A stretch of DNA of 64,000 bases from Paludibacterium sp. (GTDB lineage Bacteria > Pseudomonadota > Gammaproteobacteria > Burkholderiales > Chromobacteriaceae): NCBI RefSeq assembly GCF_019232825.1, contig NZ_JAFAND010000112.1:1-64000 (forward strand), given 5' to 3'. The position numbers and the translations under genes are program-made. How positions within the stretch are numbered: position 1 is the first letter of the stretch; each line of letters begins with the position of its first letter. Below the pieces are notes generated by a model. That model did not search any database, was not told where the DNA came from, and was given only the letters and a program-made list of their open reading frames with translations. Shown piece after piece: positions 1 to 7,849 of this stretch.

Positions 1-165
1 TTCCGGCGCGCTGTCGATTTGATCGTAGCCCTTGGCTTCACCGCCGAATTTCTTCGACAGAATCGTGGTGATAGCGGCGGTCAGGGTGGTCTTGCCATGG
101 TCCACGTGACCGATGGTGCCGACGTTTACGTGCGGTTTGGTCCGCTCAAACTTCTCTTTTGCCAT
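1..165 (-). CDS. tuf: Elongation factor Tu, N-terminal part (cut by window edge)
   Basis: EF-Tu delivers aminoacyl-tRNA to the ribosome as a GTP complex. Only the first 55 codons lie in the window; the gene runs off the left edge. The protein opens [20 protein letters not shown] and then shows the P-loop GHVDHGKTT, which is diagnostic for EF-Tu. The gene lies directly downstream of tRNA-Tyr, tRNA-Gly and tRNA-Thr on the same strand, the arrangement known for tufB in E. coli and other proteobacteria, so the tRNAs and tuf are probably one transcript. Whether a second tuf copy exists cannot be seen here. Confidence 0.97.
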   Translation of the reverse strand, partial: MAKEKFERTKPHVNVGTIGHVDHGKTTLTAAITTILSKKFGGEAKGYDQIDSAPE

Positions 166-209
166 GATAAACTTTTTCCCTGAAATCCAAATAAAAAAGT
201 TACGCGGTA

Positions 210-284
<75 letters not shown>

Positions 285-307
285 CTCTTACAACAAGGCT
301 TTAACGC

Positions 308-381
308 TGGAGCGGGTGAAGGGAATCGAACCCTCGTCATAAGCTTGGAAGGCTTCTGCTCTACCATTGAGCTACACCCGC
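308..381 (-). tRNA. tRNA-Gly (TCC anticodon)
   Basis: Minus-strand cloverleaf with acceptor arm GCGGGTG/CACCCGC, anticodon loop CTTCCAA giving TCC, T-loop GTTCGATTC, and encoded CCA. It lies between tRNA-Tyr and tRNA-Thr in the tuf cluster. Confidence 0.96.
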
Positions 382-432
382 CTAGCACGAACGAACGACC
401 AACTTACACGCCGCACAAGACGCTAGTAAATC

Positions 433-517
433 TGGTGGAGGGAGAAGGATTCGAACCTTCGAAGGCAGAGCCGTCAGATTTACAGTCTGATCCCTTTGAC
501 CGCTCGGGAATCCCTCC
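433..517 (-). tRNA. tRNA-Tyr (GTA anticodon)
   Basis: An 85-nt minus-strand tRNA with a long variable arm, as expected for bacterial tRNA-Tyr. Acceptor arm GGAGGGA/TCCCTCC, anticodon loop CTGTAAA giving GTA, T-loop GTTCGAATC, encoded CCA. First gene of the tRNA-tuf transcript. Confidence 0.96.
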
Positions 518-531
518 GTGAAGAGAGCCGA

Positions 532-560
532 ATATTATAGAAGCCCCCTGGGGGTGTCAA
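532..560 (-). promoter_or_regulatory. Sigma-70 promoter of the tRNA-tuf operon
   Basis: On the minus strand a perfect -35 TTGACA (555-560) is followed after 17 bases by TAATAT (532-537); the overlapping TATAAT (534-539) would give a 15-base spacer. The GC-rich stretch just upstream of tRNA-Tyr resembles the discriminator of stable-RNA promoters. Transcription would start about 10 bases before tRNA-Tyr. Confidence 0.75.
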
Positions 561-600
561 CACCAGAAAGTCATTTTTTCCTGATTTTTTTGCTCCCGGC

Positions 601-647
601 AAAGACAACGCCCGGCGTGCTTGGCAGCCGCGCCGGGCGTTATCTTT
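601..647 (-). terminator. Hairpin terminator after the ferredoxin gene
   Basis: A 17-bp inverted repeat with one mismatch, built around AACGCCCGGCG and CGCCGGGCGTT, lies 20 bases after the ferredoxin stop codon. On the minus strand it ends in GTCTTT rather than a long U tract, so termination strength is uncertain. Confidence 0.6.
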
Positions 648-667
648 GCCATCAACGACTTAGCGTA

Positions 668-922
<255 letters not shown>

Positions 923-995
923 TCAATCCTCTACACATTGCACGGCAGGCGCGACCAGTCGATCCAGCCCCGCCCATTCATTCATTAAACACCAT

Positions 996-1547
996 TCAGC
1001 CGGCGATTTCGCGCGCGATCAGCCCATAGCACACCACGCCCGCCTTGCCACGCCGCGACACCTCCCAACCGGGAAGCGCCGGCCAAGTCCGGCTTTCCAG
1101 ATAAACCACCGCATCGGCCGCCAACACCGGCGCGAGCAGCGGCAGCACTTCAGACAACAGATCGCTGTCATAGGGCGGATCGACGAACACCACGTCGAAG
1201 GTCTCGCGGGCTGCGCGCAAAAAATGCAGCGCATCGGTGCAGAGCACGTCGACCTGCGTCGCGGCCAGCAACTGCCGATTCGCCTGCAGCGCTTCCGCCA
1301 CGGCACGGCCTTTTTCCACCATCACCACACGACCCGCGCCTCGCGATGCGGCCTCGAACCCCATGGCGCCGCTTCCGGCGAACAGATCGAGGCAACGCTT
1401 GCCATGCAGCGACTGCCCCAACCAATTGAACACCGTTTCGCGCACGCGGTCCGGCGTCGGCCGCAAACCCGACGAATCGGGGAACGGCAACAGGCGCCGG
1501 CGGTATTCGCCACCGATGATTCTGACCTTGTTTCGCTGCTGATTCAT
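996..1547 (-). CDS. rsmD: 16S rRNA (guanine-966 N2)-methyltransferase RsmD
   Basis: Methylates G966 of 16S rRNA using S-adenosylmethionine. The protein opens MNQQRNKVRIIGGEYRRRLL, followed by the family signature GLRPTPDRVRETVFNWL, the SAM-binding region CLDLFAGSGAMGFEA and the catalytic motif DPPY (FVDPPYDSDLL). I chose the ATG at 1547, preceded by GGCAGGTGG, over an upstream in-frame start at 1601, which would add 18 residues unlike the family. In many proteobacteria rsmD is next to ftsY, as here, where it is divergent from it. Confidence 0.95.
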   Translation of the reverse strand: MNQQRNKVRIIGGEYRRRLLPFPDSSGLRPTPDRVRETVFNWLGQSLHGKRCLDLFAGSGAMGFEAASRGAGRVVMVEKGRAVAEALQANRQLLAATQVDVLCTDALHFLRAARETFDVVFVDPPYDSDLLSEVLPLLAPVLAADAVVYLESRTWPALPGWEVSRRGKAGVVCYGLIAREIAG

Positions 1548-1715
1548 GCCACCTGCCAAAGTAATAATATTACTGCTTGTCGGACGGACTGACACCGCCA
1601 TCGATCAAACTTCGTCAACAAGATCGCTATTCTTTCATGAACCGGTGTTCCGGGCACAGCTTTAAAAGGTACAATTTCACATTCCCTTCTTCTATTAAGC
1701 ACCGACAGGGCACGC

Positions 1716-2708
1716 ATGTTCAGTTTTTTCAAGAAAAAACCCGACGCAGAATCCGCCGACGCGGCACAACCGGTCATCGAGCAGCCCGCCGCCGTGGCGC
1801 CGCGAAACTGGACTGAACGGCTGAAGTCCGGACTGGCCAAAACCCGCGACAAGCTGGGCAAGAACCTGGCGGGGCTCTTTGGCGGCGGCCAAATCGACGA
1901 GGCGCTGTACGAAGAACTGGAAACGGTTCTATTGACCGCCGACATGGGCGTGGACGCCACAGAGCATCTGCTGCGCGAAGTGCGCGAGCGCGTGACGCTC
2001 GCCGGTCTCAAGGACAGCGCCGAACTGAAGGAAACGCTCAAGGCGGTGCTCTTCGAGCTCATCTCGCCGCTGGAGGTGCCGCTCGCGCCACGCGCCGCCA
2101 CGCCTTTCGTCATCATGATGGCCGGCGTCAACGGCGCCGGCAAAACCACCTCCATCGGCAAGCTGGCCAAATATTTCCAATGCCAGGGCTTAAGCGTGCT
2201 GCTCGCCGCCGGCGACACCTTCCGCGCCGCGGCGCGTGAACAGCTGATCGAGTGGGGGGAGCGCAACAACGTCACGGTCATCGCCCAGCAAGGCGGCGAC
2301 GCAGCGGCGGTCTGCTTCGACGCCATCAACGCCGCCAAGGCGCGCGGCATCGATGTGGTGCTGGCCGATACGGCCGGCCGGTTACCGACGCAGTTGCATC
2401 TGATGGAAGAAATCCGCAAGGTCAAACGCGTCATTCAGAAGGCCATTCCCGAGGCGCCCCACGAAGTGGTGCTGGTTCTGGACGCCAACATCGGCCAGAA
2501 TGCGCTCAATCAGGTCAAGGTCTTCGATGAAGCGCTCGGCTTGACCGGCCTGATCCTTACCAAACTCGACGGCACGGCCAAGGGCGGCATCATCGCCGCT
2601 ATCGCCAAACAACACCCGGTGCCGCTGCGGTTCATCGGCGTCGGCGAGGGCCTTGACGATCTGCGGCCTTTTTCGGCGCGCGAGTATATCGACGCGCTGT
2701 TCGATTGA
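1716..2708 (+). CDS. ftsY: Signal recognition particle receptor FtsY
   Basis: SRP receptor GTPase that docks ribosome-nascent-chain complexes at the membrane translocon. 330 residues: a short charged N-terminal region, an N helical bundle (about 30-110), then the G domain with P-loop GVNGAGKT (137-144), DTFRAAAREQL, DTAGRLPTQ and TKLDGTAKGG. The acidic A domain is much shorter than in E. coli. The gene is the first of ftsY-ftsE-ftsX, with 18 bases to ftsE. A TACAAT -10-like hexamer lies at 1670-1675 with no convincing -35. Confidence 0.97.
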   Translation: MFSFFKKKPDAESADAAQPVIEQPAAVAPRNWTERLKSGLAKTRDKLGKNLAGLFGGGQIDEALYEELETVLLTADMGVDATEHLLREVRERVTLAGLKDSAELKETLKAVLFELISPLEVPLAPRAATPFVIMMAGVNGAGKTTSIGKLAKYFQCQGLSVLLAAGDTFRAAAREQLIEWGERNNVTVIAQQGGDAAAVCFDAINAAKARGIDVVLADTAGRLPTQLHLMEEIRKVKRVIQKAIPEAPHEVVLVLDANIGQNALNQVKVFDEALGLTGLILTKLDGTAKGGIIAAIAKQHPVPLRFIGVGEGLDDLRPFSAREYIDALFD

Positions 2709-2726
2709 GTTGAGGAACAACTACGC

Positions 2727-3380
2727 ATGATCCAGTTCGACCAGGTGACCAAACGCTATTCCGGCGGCATCGAGGCACTGAAGAACCTGTCGTTTTCCAT
2801 CGAAACCGGCGAAATGGTCTTTCTGGCCGGTCACTCCGGCGCCGGCAAATCCACGCTGCTCAAGCTGGTCGCCGGCATTGAGCGCGCCACGCAAGGCGCC
2901 GTGCTCGTCAACGGCCAAAACCTGAGCCGGATGCGCGGCAATCAGATCTGCTTCGTTCGCCAGCATATCGGCATGGTGTTTCAGGATCACAAGATCCTGT
3001 TCGACCGCAATGTTTTCGACAATGTCATGCTGCCGCTCGACATCATCGGCTTCGACCGCCGCGACGCCGCCCGGCGCGTACGCGCCGCACTCGACAAAGT
3101 CGGGCTGCTCGGCCGCGAGAAAGCCATGCCGATCCGTCTGTCCGGAGGCGAGCAACAGCGCCTGTGCATCGCCCGCGCCGTCGTGCACCGCCCATCGATC
3201 CTGCTGGCCGACGAACCCTCCGCCAACCTCGACCGCGCCTACGCGCTCGACATCATGGAGTTGTTCAAGTCGTTTCATCAGGTCGGCGCCACCGTGCTCA
3301 TCTCGGCGCACGACGAAACCCTGATGGAGGACTACGGCCGCCGCATCATCCGCCTGCGAGAGGGACAATTTGCCGCATGA
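2727..3380 (+). CDS. ftsE: Cell division ATP-binding protein FtsE
   Basis: ABC ATPase of the FtsEX complex, which couples septal ring activity to peptidoglycan hydrolase activation. 217 residues with Walker A GHSGAGKST, signature LSGGEQQR, Walker B ILLADEPSANLD and an H-loop SAHDE. It overlaps ftsX by four bases (ATGA), which indicates translational coupling. Upstream neighbour is ftsY, the classical proteobacterial order. Confidence 0.97.
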   Translation: MIQFDQVTKRYSGGIEALKNLSFSIETGEMVFLAGHSGAGKSTLLKLVAGIERATQGAVLVNGQNLSRMRGNQICFVRQHIGMVFQDHKILFDRNVFDNVMLPLDIIGFDRRDAARRVRAALDKVGLLGREKAMPIRLSGGEQQRLCIARAVVHRPSILLADEPSANLDRAYALDIMELFKSFHQVGATVLISAHDETLMEDYGRRIIRLREGQFAA

Positions 3381-4285
3381 GACACTTTTTCTATCTGCAC
3401 GCGCAAAGCGCCAAGGGCGCCCTGGCCAAGATTCTGCGCCAACCGTTCGGCAGCCTGCTCAACCTGCTGATGCTGTCGGTGGCGCTGGCGCTGCCGCTGT
3501 CGCTGTTTCAAGCCATCGCCAGCCTGCAGGACTGGGCCGGCCGGCTGACCGCCACGCCGCAGATCACGCTCTATATGGAGCAAAGCGCCGAGGCGGCGGA
3601 CATCTCTGCCGTCAACACGACGCTGCACAAGCATCCGGAAGTGCAATCCTTCGTCTTTATCAGCAAGGGCCAGGCGCTGAAAGACATGGAAGCGCGCAAC
3701 GGCCTCTCCGGGCTCTCCGACGGGCTCGGCGCCAACCCGCTGCCGGACGCCTTCGTGGTGACACCGACCACGCTCGACCCGCGCGAGCTCGATATGCTGC
3801 AAAAGGAGCTTTCCGGCCTGCCCATGGTTGAAAGCGCACAATTCGACGCCAGCTGGGCAAAACGCCTGTTCGCCATGATTTCGCTCGGCCGGCAGCTCAC
3901 CTGGTTCCTCGCCGGGGTGCTCGGGGTGGCGCTGGTGCTCGTCACCCATAACACCATCCGCATGCAGATTCTGGCACGGCGCGACGAGATCGAGGTGACC
4001 AAGCTGATTGGCGCGCCCGATAGCTTTATCCGCCGTCCCTTCATGTACCACGCATTATGGCAAGGCATTCTCGCCGCCTTGATCGCATGGGGCTTGACCT
4101 GTTGGCTCGCCATCGTCGCCAACCCGCCCATTCGGGAATTCGCCCGGCTGTACAACGAACAGGTTTCGCTACGCATGCTGCAACCGCAGGAACTGGCGGT
4201 CTTTATCGCCGGCGCAGCCATCCTCGCCGTCATCGGCGCCCGCTTGGCCGCGGATCACCACCTGCGGCAAATCGTGCCGCACTGA
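3377..4285 (+). CDS. ftsX: Cell division permease-like protein FtsX
   Basis: Membrane partner of FtsE. About 302 residues: cytoplasmic N-terminus, TM1 at about 25-45 (LLNLLMLSVALALPLSLF), a large periplasmic domain that in the family binds hydrolase activators, then three C-terminal helices around 180-295 with the FtsX/MacB fold. The ATG at 3377 overlaps the ftsE stop codon as ATGA. Downstream there are 121 bases before rpoH with no clear terminator, so readthrough into rpoH is possible. Confidence 0.96.
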   Translation: MRHFFYLHAQSAKGALAKILRQPFGSLLNLLMLSVALALPLSLFQAIASLQDWAGRLTATPQITLYMEQSAEAADISAVNTTLHKHPEVQSFVFISKGQALKDMEARNGLSGLSDGLGANPLPDAFVVTPTTLDPRELDMLQKELSGLPMVESAQFDASWAKRLFAMISLGRQLTWFLAGVLGVALVLVTHNTIRMQILARRDEIEVTKLIGAPDSFIRRPFMYHALWQGILAALIAWGLTCWLAIVANPPIREFARLYNEQVSLRMLQPQELAVFIAGAAILAVIGARLAADHHLRQIVPH

Positions 4286-4346
4286 TGTGATGCAGACAAG
4301 CTATTGAACGGATAAATAAATACATAGATTGATGCAACTTTCCTGA

Positions 4347-4373
4347 CTAGCACTCGACTAACCCGAGTGCTAA
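4347..4373. promoter_or_regulatory. CIRCE operator (HrcA-binding site) upstream of rpoH
   Basis: The sequence CTAGCACTC, nine bases (4356-4364), then GAGTGCTAA matches the CIRCE consensus TTAGCACTC-N9-GAGTGCTAA at 17 of 18 arm positions with the exact spacer. CIRCE is the binding site of the heat-shock repressor HrcA. The right arm overlaps the -10 region described separately, a position suited to repression. The site ends 33 bases before the rpoH start codon. Confidence 0.9.
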
Positions 4374-4376
4374 TAT
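4368..4376 (+). promoter_or_regulatory. Extended -10 element of the rpoH promoter
   Basis: TGC followed by TAATAT forms an extended -10 element. No good -35 hexamer lies 17 bases upstream (4348-4353 is TAGCAC), consistent with an extended -10 promoter. The predicted start is near 4383; GGAG at 4391-4394 is the likely ribosome-binding site. The element shares bases with the right arm of CIRCE. Confidence 0.55.
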
Positions 4377-4406
4377 GGCATCACCCTATCGGAGAATCAT
4401 CGCCTT

Positions 4407-5258
4407 ATGACCACAACTTTCGCATTGCCCGTTCCATCCACTTCCGGCAGCCTGGAGCAGTACATCCAGGCGGTTAACAGCATCGCCATGCTGTCGGCCG
4501 AGGAAGAGAACGAGCTGGCAACCCGCTACCACGGATCCAACGATCTGGATGCGGCGAAAAAGCTTGTGCTGTCGCACTTGCGCGTGGTGGTGTCGATTGC
4601 GCGCGGGTACGCCGGTTACGGCCTTCCGCAAGCCGATCTGATCCAAGAAGGCAACATCGGTCTGATGAAGGCCGTGAAGCGCTTCGAACCGAACCGGGGC
4701 GTGCGCCTGTTCTCTTTCGCCATTCATTGGATCAAAGCGGAAATCCACGAATTCATCCTGCGCAACTGGCGTCTAGTGCGTATCGCCACCACGAAGCCGC
4801 AGCGCAAGCTGTTCTTCAACCTGCGCAGCATGAAGAAGAACTTCTCCGCCCTGACCGATGCCGAGGCGCAAGCCATTGCCGACGACTTGGGCGTCAAGCG
4901 CGAGGAAGTGCTGGAAATGGAAACGCGCTTGACCGGACAAGATATTGCCCTGACCGCCGATGATGGCGACGAGGAAGGTTTCGCGCCGATCGACTGGCTG
5001 GCCGACGCCGAGGCCGAGCCGACCCGTCAGTTGGAGAAAAAAGCCCTGGCGCAATTGCAGACGGTCGGCTTGGAAAAAGCCCTGTTGTCGCTCGACGAGC
5101 GCAGCCGGCGCATCATCGAAGCGCGCTGGTTGGCCGACGACGGCGGCGCCACGCTGCACGATCTGGCGGCCGAATTCGGCGTCTCGGCCGAGCGTATTCG
5201 TCAAATCGAGGCCAAAGCGCTGGGCAAGATGAAACACGCGATGTCGGCTCAGGCCTGA
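4407..5258 (+). CDS. rpoH: RNA polymerase heat-shock sigma factor RpoH (sigma-32)
   Basis: Directs RNA polymerase to chaperone and protease genes after heat stress. 283 residues. The RpoH box QRKLFFNLR at 132-140 separates it from other group 2/3 sigma factors. Region 2 (LSHLRVVVSIARGYAGYGLP, DLIQEGNIGLMKAVKRFEP, SFAIHWIKAEI) and region 4.2 helix-turn-helix (LHDLAAEFGVSAERIRQIEAKAL) are intact. It follows ftsX and is preceded by a CIRCE operator, so HrcA control is predicted. A perfect palindromic terminator follows. Confidence 0.97.
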   Translation: MTTTFALPVPSTSGSLEQYIQAVNSIAMLSAEEENELATRYHGSNDLDAAKKLVLSHLRVVVSIARGYAGYGLPQADLIQEGNIGLMKAVKRFEPNRGVRLFSFAIHWIKAEIHEFILRNWRLVRIATTKPQRKLFFNLRSMKKNFSALTDAEAQAIADDLGVKREEVLEMETRLTGQDIALTADDGDEEGFAPIDWLADAEAEPTRQLEKKALAQLQTVGLEKALLSLDERSRRIIEARWLADDGGATLHDLAAEFGVSAERIRQIEAKALGKMKHAMSAQA

Positions 5259-5274
5259 CCCATACCGCTTCCCC

Positions 5275-5314
5275 ACGACAAAAAACCCTGCGCTAGCGCA
5301 GGGTTTTTTGTCGT
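5275..5314. terminator. Bidirectional terminator between rpoH and the pglL-like gene
   Basis: A perfect palindrome of 19 bp arms with a TA centre: arm ACGACAAAAAACCCTGCGC. The stem carries A and T runs on either side, so it can end transcripts arriving from rpoH and from the convergent oligosaccharyltransferase gene. Confidence 0.92.
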
Positions 5315-5327
5315 CGTCGATGGTGTT

Positions 5328-7133
5328 TTACTCTACCGGCGTACTGCGGTACTTCGCCGGCAGACGGGCATAAGCCTCGCTGCTCATTTCGCGCAGCCGC
5401 GTCCAGGAAGCCGGGCCATCCTGCAGATCCTCGATGAAATCCTGCGCGTAGGTCGGGAACGACGCCAGCGCCAAATTCAACGTCTGTTCGGCCTGCGGCT
5501 CCTGCCCCACCATCGCCTGCATCTCGGCCTGCTTGAGCAGCACATCCGGATAGGGGCGGATCGCAGCCAGCAGATCGATCAACGCGCGTTTGCGGGGCAA
5601 ATCGTCCGGCGTGGCCTCCAGGTAGTTATCCAGCGTATAGATGGCATGGAACGCATACAAGGGCTCGGTGTGGATGATGGCGATCAGCCGTTCGATGCGC
5701 GGGTTGTCGATCTTCGCGTTGTTGGTAGGCGTATAGAGCCGGGTCAGTTCGGCATAATGCTTGACCGAGTCAATGGACACCGCCCCCAGCGCCACCATGC
5801 CGACAAACAGCACGAGCCGCCACAACACCCGCAACCCGGTGCCGCGACCGCGTTCCGGCAGCGGCGCCAGCGCCATGAAAATCACCAGCATGGCGAGAAA
5901 ATACAGGTACCACAGCGGATACTCGACCATGCTGTGAATCAGCGTCACCGCCATGCAGGCCAACGGCAACACGCCCTCCACCTGTGCGCGCTGGCTGAAG
6001 TAAGGCCAAATCGCCCAGGCAAACCCCAAGAGCACGACAGCGGTGATCACCCAGCCCATTTCCGCCAACAGCTGCAGAATCAAGTTATGCGCGTTGGTAA
6101 ACAGCCCGCTGTTGACGCCGTCGTTGGCGAACTGCGGCAGCGCCTGCAGCGTGACGCTTTGCGCCGCATACTGCGACCAGCCTACCCCGCGCGCGGCGTG
6201 GGCGCGGAACACCAGCCACGCCTTATGCATTTCGCCAAACCGGCGGGAAGACATGTCGTCGCCATTGGCTGCCAAACGCTCAACGCCGGAGGAGACGGCG
6301 GCGTGGCTGTGGGTGAAGAACGCCACCGCCTGATTGGCGTATGGCAGCAGGAACTGTCCCGCGACGATGGCGCAACAGGCGAAGAACATCGCCAACATCA
6401 TCCTACGGGAAATCGCCGTGCGCACACGGGCATGCCAGATGATGCCGATGAGCACCACCGCCACCACATACAGCAGTACGGTGCGCGAGGCGGCATACGC
6501 CAGCATCAACGACAGCCAGAGGGTCCACAGCATGAACCAGCGGCCGCGCACTTTCTCGATCGAAAACAGGTACACCCCGGCGATCATGCCCCACATCAGA
6601 TAGTGCGCGTACTGGTTACGCTGACCGATATGCCCAAAGATGTTGGTGGTGGGGTGCGAAGAGTCGTAGAAGACCACGCCGTTCATCATCGTCGCCAAAC
6701 CGGTCAGTTGGGTGAACCCGATCAACGATTGCACCAAGCTGCCGATCACCAGCGCCCAGGCTAGCCAGAAAGTCAGGCGGGGGAGGCCTATTTCGTCACG
6801 CAGCGTCAGCGTGACCGCGGCCAATACCGCCAACGCGCAAAAACTCAGCGCGGTCGCGTAATTCATGCCCGGAAACAGGATCTTGACGAACCAAGGCTGC
6901 AAGGCCCAACACAGCGCCAATGCCAAACACCAAATCGTGGCGCGCGGCAGGCGTTCGAACAACGTACCGTTGCAAGCCAGCAACAACCCGGCGCCCAGCG
7001 CCAGCCAAACCGTGCCGATTTCCCCCCACCATTGGGGCAGCGGCACGTAATGAATCGGCGAAGCGAAAGGCACGATGGCTATCAGACACCAGAATAAGGT
7101 GGCCATCGTCAAAGTCAGGGTTCTGAATTGCAT
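5328..7133 (-). CDS. PglL/Wzy_C-family O-oligosaccharyltransferase
   Basis: Polytopic membrane protein of about 601 residues with 11 or more hydrophobic segments in the first two thirds, then a soluble C-terminal domain with TPR-like helices (Wzy_C_2 type). It carries the Wzy_C signature FGHIGQRNQYAHYL and the periplasmic motif NAHNLILQLLAEMG, with its His at residue 349 from the chosen start, the position essential in Neisseria PglL. Such enzymes transfer a lipid-linked glycan to Ser/Thr of pilins and other periplasmic proteins, or ligate O-antigen. The adjacent upstream pilin gene on the same strand favours pilin glycosylation. Start is uncertain: ATG at 7133, immediately before TM1, is preferred to ATG/TTG near 7202. 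Confidence 0.85.
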   Translation of the reverse strand: MQFRTLTLTMATLFWCLIAIVPFASPIHYVPLPQWWGEIGTVWLALGAGLLLACNGTLFERLPRATIWCLALALCWALQPWFVKILFPGMNYATALSFCALAVLAAVTLTLRDEIGLPRLTFWLAWALVIGSLVQSLIGFTQLTGLATMMNGVVFYDSSHPTTNIFGHIGQRNQYAHYLMWGMIAGVYLFSIEKVRGRWFMLWTLWLSLMLAYAASRTVLLYVVAVVLIGIIWHARVRTAISRRMMLAMFFACCAIVAGQFLLPYANQAVAFFTHSHAAVSSGVERLAANGDDMSSRRFGEMHKAWLVFRAHAARGVGWSQYAAQSVTLQALPQFANDGVNSGLFTNAHNLILQLLAEMGWVITAVVLLGFAWAIWPYFSQRAQVEGVLPLACMAVTLIHSMVEYPLWYLYFLAMLVIFMALAPLPERGRGTGLRVLWRLVLFVGMVALGAVSIDSVKHYAELTRLYTPTNNAKIDNPRIERLIAIIHTEPLYAFHAIYTLDNYLEATPDDLPRKRALIDLLAAIRPYPDVLLKQAEMQAMVGQEPQAEQTLNLALASFPTYAQDFIEDLQDGPASWTRLREMSSEAYARLPAKYRSTPVE

Positions 7134-7242
7134 AGCTCGGGGTCGTTTCGGTGAAGCCGCAAGGATAGCGCAAAAATCGCGCCAAGCCAGCACGGTTTTC
7201 ATCAAAGTTGCTCAAACGCATACACCCGAGTGATGCCTGACT

Positions 7243-7719
7243 CTATTTAGCTGGTCCAGCGAGGCTGCGGCAATTCGCCGGCAGCAGGCGCACGGGGATC
7301 GCGGACTGGCCCGCCGCACCACCGGATCGACAACGCCAGGTGATCACGCCGCCCGCCCTTTCCCCCTCCATGGAAAAATGGCGCTCGTCGACTTCCGGAT
7401 TGCCGGTACCGCGTAGCCTGACCGTCAGCAAACCATTCCCGTTTGAATTCAGCGTATAGGAAATCGACGCCACCAAATCCGTGGCGATGTCGTCGATTCC
7501 GGCCTCCGCCTGGTTGGTGGGCATCTGGCCTTTTGCGATGGCGTACTCCGCCACGCTGACGCGCGCCGCCGCCAGCAGCTGCACCGCCTCCGCCAGCCGC
7601 GCGCGCGTACTGTAATCCTGATAGCGCGGCATGGCGGTCACGGCCAACACGCCGATGATGGCCACCACAACCATCAGCTCAATCAACGAAAACCCCGCCG
7701 ACTCTCGATATACGCGCAT
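7243..7719 (-). CDS. Type IV major-pilin-like prepilin (PilA/PilE type)
   Basis: 158 residues. A short leader MRVYRESAG is followed by FSLIELMVVVAIIGVLAVTA, with prepilin peptidase cleavage expected between Gly-9 and Phe-10 and the conserved Glu at mature position 5. The globular head follows a long alpha-1 helix (RYQDYSTRARLAEAVQLLAA), and two cysteines near the C-terminus (WRC and ANC, about 20 residues apart) would close the disulfide loop of PilE/PilA. The gene is divergent from bioA and followed on the same strand, about 110 bases later, by a PglL-type transferase. It could be a major pilin or a ComP-like minor pilin; other pil genes are not in the window. Confidence 0.9.
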   Translation of the reverse strand: MRVYRESAGFSLIELMVVVAIIGVLAVTAMPRYQDYSTRARLAEAVQLLAAARVSVAEYAIAKGQMPTNQAEAGIDDIATDLVASISYTLNSNGNGLLTVRLRGTGNPEVDERHFSMEGERAGGVITWRCRSGGAAGQSAIPVRLLPANCRSLAGPAK

Positions 7720-7849
7720 GCTGACTCCTCGCCGACCGCCCAGAAGGGAACAGACTCATGCTAGCGCGCCACCGGCTGACAGGCACGGCCGCGCGGCACG
7801 GCGCCGTGGTAGCATCTTTACCCTGCTTTTCATCTCTAGGAATATCGGC

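Noticed and set aside
5646-6764. A 372-codon plus-strand frame inside the oligosaccharyltransferase gene
   Set aside because: Antisense to a protein with clear membrane helices and the Wzy_C motif; the frame's His/Gln-rich product is a shadow.
7755-7773. A sigma-54-like TGGCGCG...GC sequence upstream of the pilin gene (minus strand)
   Set aside because: GG to GC spacing is one base off and the -12 TTGC is not matched, so it is not a credible -24/-12 promoter.
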